From an uncultured Pseudomonadota bacterium (GTDB taxonomy: Bacteria > Pseudomonadota > Alphaproteobacteria > RF32 > CAG-239): DNA of 64,000 nt. A program made the translations under genes and the position numbers. The DNA lies in contig CABUUO010000001.1 of assembly GCA_902494875.1 (NCBI GenBank), positions 186,001-250,000 on the forward strand. The letters are read 5' to 3'. Of the stretch, positions 60,133 through 64,000 are shown piece after piece (position 1 is the stretch's first letter; every line of letters starts with the position of its first letter). The notes below the pieces were generated by a model. The model did no database searches. It was not told the DNA's origin and worked only from the letters and a program-made list of their open reading frames with translations.

Positions 60133-60324
60133 TTATTCTTGAGTAGCTGCTTTTTTAGCAACAACTTCGCGACTGTCATACTGTCCGCAGCTCGGGCAGA
60201 CGTTATGAGGTCTCTTCAATTCGCCGCAGTTCGGGCACTCATGATAAGAATTTGCTTCTAAGGCATCATGAGAACGGCGCATATTGCGACGAGATTTTGA
60301 TGTTTTGTGTTTTGGTGTAGCCAT
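60133..60324 (-). CDS. rpmF: 50S ribosomal protein L32
   Basis: The 63-residue protein begins MATPKHKTSKSRRNMRRSHD, as expected of L32. It has the zinc-ribbon pair C-P-N-C and C-P-S-C. It leads the rpmF-plsX-fabH-ihfA order known in many proteobacteria. Confidence 0.97.
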   Translation of the reverse strand: MATPKHKTSKSRRNMRRSHDALEANSYHECPNCGELKRPHNVCPSCGQYDSREVVAKKAATQE

Positions 60325-60370
60325 TTTCTTATACTCTAGTTATTAAATTACACTTTTATTTTCTTAGCCA

Positions 60371-60399
60371 TTAATAAACCAATTAGTTTTTTAAATCAA
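60371..60399 (-). promoter_or_regulatory. Candidate rpmF promoter
   Basis: On the minus strand TTGATT (60399-60394) and TATTAA (60376-60371) are 17 nt apart, about 45 nt upstream of the rpmF start. Confidence 0.5.
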
Positions 60400-60512
60400 C
60401 TAATAAAACAAGGTTTATGAATTCTAGCTGACGTTTTATATAAAAATTTTGCATTTGGCAAGTCTTTTTTGCGGCAAAATGCCGCTTTATGCCGCCGGGA
60501 TATACTTTAAAG

Positions 60513-61031
60513 TCATTTTTTAAGTTTTTTCAACACGCTGAACGGATTTAGCTTTTCCGAATCCTCGTCGTCGAATTCCGACTTGAAAACAAAAACTTCG
60601 CCTTCCTTGCGGGGGTTGTCTTCCATAACCAAGGCCACCTGTTCAATGGCAATCTGGCCAAGATCTATCTGCCCGTTGACAACGACATCGGGCTCGTCTT
60701 CATTGAAATCAATCTCGAGTTCTTTGATTTCTTTCAGCGTAGCCTTGGTATCGAAACTGATTTTAAATTCAGGCGAATAGGTCTTGTAAAAATTTTCCAA
60801 GCTGATGACGCTTTTTAACTCCAACTCGGCATCTACCCGTCCCCAAACATCAAGGCGGTGTTCCTTTTTATACAGCTTGAGCATTATTTCGGCACCAAAA
60901 GAACGCACCCCTTCAACCTGAAGCACATCTTTTAAATAATCCAACTCTTGTTTATCGGCATTCAGATGATATCTTCTTTCCGTTGAAGGAAGATCATCTA
61001 CAACGATAGGATAAGAAAAAAGATTTTGCAT
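60513..61031 (-). CDS. DUF177 (YceD) family protein
   Basis: The 172-residue protein belongs to the DUF177/YceD family linked to large ribosomal subunit and 23S rRNA maturation. It shows the C-terminal motif GQIDLGQIAIEQVALVMEDNPRKEGE and an acidic central stretch (IDFNEDEPDVVV). In most bacteria it lies directly before rpmF, as here, with 188 nt between the genes. It is divergent from the BamE-like gene. Confidence 0.93.
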   Translation of the reverse strand: MQNLFSYPIVVDDLPSTERRYHLNADKQELDYLKDVLQVEGVRSFGAEIMLKLYKKEHRLDVWGRVDAELELKSVISLENFYKTYSPEFKISFDTKATLKEIKELEIDFNEDEPDVVVNGQIDLGQIAIEQVALVMEDNPRKEGEVFVFKSEFDDEDSEKLNPFSVLKKLKK

Positions 61032-61095
61032 TAATTTTTTCCATATGATATAAATTTACAAAAATCTTAAATGATATAACTGCAAGGAACCACAT

Positions 61096-61554
61096 ATGTC
61101 AATAAACAAAATACGTTTTCTGGGGCTGTTAGCGCTGTTTTCAATCTGCGGATGTTCCAACGACCTGTTTTTAACCCATAACGGCAATATGCCTTCCAAC
61201 GAACGGATCGCCAAGGTAAAAGTAGGCGATTCAAAAAATCAGGTCATTTCACAGCTCGGCTCGCCCTCTTCCGTCGTATCTTTAGACCAGAATACCTGGA
61301 TATATATGTCGTCAGACATTAAGCGCGTGGCTTTCATGGCGCCCAAGGAAGTCAGCAGAGACGTTCTGACCATTGAATTTGATCCCAAAGGCAAAGTTGA
61401 AAACATTAAACGTCTGACCAAAAAAGACGGCGTTGAGGTTGCCGTCAGCGAGGAAAAAACCGACGCACTCGGTCATCAGCCCGGATTTTTTGAGAAATTT
61501 TTCGGCGGTATCGGCAACTATGCACCATTTCCGGGTATCAAAGATCAGATGTAG
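61096..61554 (+). CDS. bamE: BamE/SmpA-like outer-membrane assembly lipoprotein
   Basis: The 152-residue protein has a lipoprotein signal (SICGC, Cys20). A BamE-type domain follows with VKVGDSKNQVISQLGSPSSVVSLDQNTWIYMSS. BamE supports the BAM complex, which inserts outer-membrane beta-barrels such as the autotransporter in this window. The divergent position beside DUF177 is the alphaproteobacterial arrangement. A terminator follows. Confidence 0.92.
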   Translation: MSINKIRFLGLLALFSICGCSNDLFLTHNGNMPSNERIAKVKVGDSKNQVISQLGSPSSVVSLDQNTWIYMSSDIKRVAFMAPKEVSRDVLTIEFDPKGKVENIKRLTKKDGVEVAVSEEKTDALGHQPGFFEKFFGGIGNYAPFPGIKDQM

Positions 61555-61570
61555 TCCTTTAAATTTTCAG

Positions 61571-61597
61571 AAAAAGCGCCCCACAGGGCGCTTTTTT
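61571..61597 (+). terminator. Intrinsic terminator after bamE
   Basis: AAAAAGCGCCC pairs with GGGCGCTTTTTT around CACA. Confidence 0.92.
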
Positions 61598-61661
61598 GTT
61601 ATATTTTATTCTACTTTTAGTTTTATTATGTATTTTTAATTGATATAAAATCACTTTTAAA

Positions 61662-61689
61662 TTGCATTATTAAAAATAATAGGTATTAT
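61662..61689 (+). promoter_or_regulatory. Candidate promoter of the polysaccharide-like locus
   Basis: TTGCAT (61662-61667) and TATTAT (61684-61689) are 16 nt apart, in very AT-rich DNA ahead of the gene at 61763. Confidence 0.45.
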
Positions 61690-61762
61690 ACCTCTGCATA
61701 GCCCCTGACCCGGGACAAAAACTTAAAGAAATACATTTTTTATGTTAGGCGTGTTCAGATAA

Positions 61763-62680
61763 ATGCAGAAAAAATATCCCCATAAAATTGCGGTTCAGAT
61801 ATTCGGCCATTTGCGCAGTTATAAAAACTGCATTTCCGCTCTGAAGAAAAATCTTTTGGATCGATATGACTGTGATGTATTTATGCATTGCTGGGACGTT
61901 TCGGACTACACTCAAAATACATCCGTCACTAAAGATGAGATTGCACATATTAAAAGTATGTACGCCTTAAAAGATTTTAAAATGGAATCTCAAAAAAAAC
62001 ATGAGCCCATGCGTATTCCGTGTCTCGCAACGAGCAAAGCACAGCACATTGACATTTATGCGATGAAAAATATGCTGTATTCAATGCAGCAGGCCAATCA
62101 CCTGAGAAAACTGTATCAACAGAAAAAAAACATAAAATACGATATTGTTATCTGCATCCGCCCTGACATATATCTGAAGAGTCCCATCCCCCTTGATTTG
62201 TTTTTATCCGAAATGTCCGTTTTGGGCGCATCACTAAAAAACAAACGTTTTTGCGCTGTTAATTATAATAAGCGGCAAAAAAATTATATTTTAAGTACCG
62301 ATTTGGCCAGTGACATTATAACCTTTGCAGAACAGGACACTATGGATGCCATTATATCGGCTCTGTCACAAATTGACTTTGTCAAAGAACAAAAACGGTT
62401 TTGGAATCCGGAAAGTTTTTATTCTGCCGTTTTGGAAGAACACGGCATTTCGTCGTATGCCATTACCTATAATTATCGGGACAACTGGGAAATTATGCGT
62501 CCCATATATTTAAAATCTTTGAATGTTCGGCGGCTGCGTAAAAAAATCATTAAAATTCATATCAACAAGCGGGAGCTGCGCGTTTTTTTATTTAATTTCA
62601 TTCCCAAAGAAGTTTTTAATTTTGAAGCCGTTTTTTTTGAGAAATTTACAATACAATTTTGCATAGGAATTCCGAAATGA
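61763..62680 (+). CDS. Unknown glycan-locus protein (glycosyltransferase-like)
   Basis: The 305-residue protein starts KIAVQIFGHLRSYKNC and has YDCDVFMHCWD and YDIVICIRPDIYLKSPIPLDLF. These resemble short A-type glycosyltransferase-like proteins of surface-glycan loci, where CIRPDxY may replace the usual D-x-D. The family is not certain. The DNA is more AT-rich than its neighbours, and the coding style (many AAA, AAT, ATT codons) suggests a variable locus. The stop overlaps the next gene by ATGA, so the two are coupled. Confidence 0.7.
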   Translation: MQKKYPHKIAVQIFGHLRSYKNCISALKKNLLDRYDCDVFMHCWDVSDYTQNTSVTKDEIAHIKSMYALKDFKMESQKKHEPMRIPCLATSKAQHIDIYAMKNMLYSMQQANHLRKLYQQKKNIKYDIVICIRPDIYLKSPIPLDLFLSEMSVLGASLKNKRFCAVNYNKRQKNYILSTDLASDIITFAEQDTMDAIISALSQIDFVKEQKRFWNPESFYSAVLEEHGISSYAITYNYRDNWEIMRPIYLKSLNVRRLRKKIIKIHINKRELRVFLFNFIPKEVFNFEAVFFEKFTIQFCIGIPK

Positions 62681-64000
62681 CAAATACCATCATTTTATCT
62701 GCAGGAAAATTTAACCCCAAGAACATTTCAGCCGGCATGATCAGCGATCCCGGTTTGTTGCCAATCAGAGGTAAACCAGCTATCAACTGGTGCATAGACT
62801 CTGCAATGAAAAACGGAGCTGAGAATATTAAAATTATTCTCAGAGAAAGCAATACGCGCCTCAGCCGCTTTCTAGGATACAGTTACCCCGAAGTTCAGCA
62901 GTATTTCATTGACAGCAACTCTGACTTTTCATCATCCGTATTGAACATTTTATCCGATTGCGACGAAAACCAGCCCACACAAATTATTCTCGGAGACACG
63001 CTTATTGACGAACCGTTTCCGGATGAGGCCGATGTTTTCTTATCTTCACCAAACATCAAAGCTTCCAAGCAATGGTGTCTGGTTACGAAAGACGATCAAA
63101 ACCATATTGAAAGAATATATAACAAAGAACGTGACATATCTATTGCCGGCAAAGAGGCCTTGGTTGGTTATTATAAATTTTCAGACACAGCCCTGTTAAA
63201 GAAACTCACCGCTCTGGAGTTAAAATCACCAAATTGCAGTTTTATTAACATTTTGCTCAATTATAACCGCAAACATCCGATTGTTATTAAAACGACGCAG
63301 AGATGGTTCGACTTCGGCCATATCAGCGGCGCGGTTCAGGCCAGATTGGGATTGTTCAGCGCTAGGGAATTCAATTCGCTCAAAGTTGATGCCGTACGCG
63401 GAACCATTACCAAAATATCAAAGAAAAAACAAAAGCTTTTGGATGAGGCAAACTGGTATCAAAAACTTCCGGCGGACGTATCGTGTTACGCTCCCCGGGT
63501 TTTCAATGTTACCGAAACAGATGAACTTGCCAGCGTAGAAATGGAGCTTTACGGCTATGCCAATTTAGCAGAAACTTTTATTTACGGTTCCAACAATCTG
63601 GAAGACTGGTACAACATTATTGAAGCGTTGTTAAAGGTGCATAAAGTCTTTGAAAATTATACCGAACCACAAAACAAAGAAGAGCTGGAAGAAATTTACC
63701 GCAGCAAAACCCGGCAAAGAATAAATGACATTCAGAACAAAAATCCTGAAATTGCCAAAATGATGCAAAGCGATTATTTATCCATCAATAATGTTCATTA
63801 TAAAAATTATCCTTTGTTGAAAAAAAGCCTAGATAAAGAAATTGATGCTCTGACAAACTATCCCAAAAGGACAATTGTCCATGGAGACTATTGTTTTTCC
63901 AATATTTTATTTGACCCGATGCATTATATTTTCAAACTGATTGATCCCCGCGGCAGATTCAAAACGCAAAGTATTTACGGAGATCCCCGTTATGATATTG
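62677..64000 (+). CDS. Nucleotidyltransferase-kinase fusion of a surface-glycan locus (partial, 3' end outside window)
   Basis: From ATG 62677 (ATGA overlap with the preceding gene) 441 residues are in the window and the frame is still open. The N-terminal ~210 residues look like a sugar-nucleotidyltransferase fold: MTNTIILSAGKFNPKN, LLPIRGKPAINWCIDSAM, TQIILGDTLIDEPFP and DFGHISG. The C-terminal part is a phosphotransferase of the aminoglycoside-kinase fold with IVHGDYCFSNILFDP (catalytic Asp) and LIDPRGRF (metal Asp). This is a two-domain protein that may activate and phosphorylate a sugar for a capsule or LPS building block. The substrate is not known. Confidence 0.8.
   Translation, partial: MTNTIILSAGKFNPKNISAGMISDPGLLPIRGKPAINWCIDSAMKNGAENIKIILRESNTRLSRFLGYSYPEVQQYFIDSNSDFSSSVLNILSDCDENQPTQIILGDTLIDEPFPDEADVFLSSPNIKASKQWCLVTKDDQNHIERIYNKERDISIAGKEALVGYYKFSDTALLKKLTALELKSPNCSFINILLNYNRKHPIVIKTTQRWFDFGHISGAVQARLGLFSAREFNSLKVDAVRGTITKISKKKQKLLDEANWYQKLPADVSCYAPRVFNVTETDELASVEMELYGYANLAETFIYGSNNLEDWYNIIEALLKVHKVFENYTEPQNKEELEEIYRSKTRQRINDIQNKNPEIAKMMQSDYLSINNVHYKNYPLLKKSLDKEIDALTNYPKRTIVHGDYCFSNILFDPMHYIFKLIDPRGRFKTQSIYGDPRYDI

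Noticed and set aside
60460..60500. Terminator downstream of the DUF177 gene
   Set aside because: GCGGCA and TGCCGC can pair, but no T run follows on the minus strand, so it was not called; read-through into rpmF is possible.
1..64000. CRISPR array, insertion sequence or rRNA genes
   Set aside because: No regular direct repeats, transposase motifs or rRNA sequence were noticed; the only RNA gene supported is tRNA-Pro(GGG).

Overview
The window looks like a piece of an alphaproteobacterial chromosome, probably from an anaerobic, host-associated (gut-type) lineage of Rhodospirillales-like bacteria. This is inferred from conserved gene order: rpmF-plsX-fabH-ihfA-merR beside divergent DUF177 and BamE genes, dus-trkA-hfq-hflX, tpiA-secG-pyrG-kdsA, and fhs with its short upstream partner. 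The anaerobic reading rests on a HydE-type hydrogenase maturase, an FprA flavodiiron protein, rubrerythrin with a PerR/Fur regulator, formate-tetrahydrofolate ligase and an EFR1-type ferredoxin. Coding density is high, most gene ends carry clear intrinsic terminators, and no insertion sequence, prophage, CRISPR array or rRNA operon was seen.

Layout. 1-1.3 kb: end of an unknown gene, a DUF192 lipoprotein and a hemolysin III family protein. 1.3-11.4 kb (minus): a long run that starts with a 1334-residue membrane-anchored coiled-coil protein and continues through dus, trkA, hfq, hflX, a small lipoprotein, a DUF2156 protein and a 32-residue membrane peptide. 11.5-20.3 kb (minus): fhs with a short GTG-start partner, parC, recO, kdsA, pyrG, secG and tpiA. 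20.5-25.1 kb: a PpiD-like folding factor converging on an autotransporter whose exported N-terminus is a ubiquitin domain. 25.3-31 kb (minus): two unknown genes, a SulP transporter and MalQ. 31.2-36.1 kb: hydE, a MATE exporter and the fprA/perR/rubrerythrin module. 36.1-49.6 kb: unknown proteins, two cold-shock genes, an archaeal/eukaryotic-type prolyl-tRNA synthetase, two exported EF-hand proteins, a DUF2157/GDYXXLXY pair, pyrophosphatase, a phosphodiesterase, acetyltransferases and tRNA-Pro(GGG). 49.7-57.2 kb: an N-formylglutamate-amidohydrolase/amidoligase-like pair with a 39-residue membrane peptide, an exported GH24 lysozyme, a MerR-controlled cupin/carboxymuconolactone-decarboxylase/flavoprotein cluster, an EFR1 protein and a DNA glycosylase. 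57.2-61.6 kb: the lipid-synthesis and housekeeping block. 61.7-64 kb: start of a surface-polysaccharide-like locus that runs off the window.

The most striking item is the autotransporter at 22469-25099. Directly after a signal peptide ending in an AxA cleavage site, it carries a domain about 65% identical, by manual alignment, to eukaryotic ubiquitin. It lacks the C-terminal Gly-Gly and is followed by a beta-helix passenger and an autotransporter barrel. A second candidate system is the amidoligase-like/N-formylglutamate-amidohydrolase/micropeptide cassette at 49.7-52.4 kb. No database search was possible, so all family names come from recognised motifs and remembered gene order.
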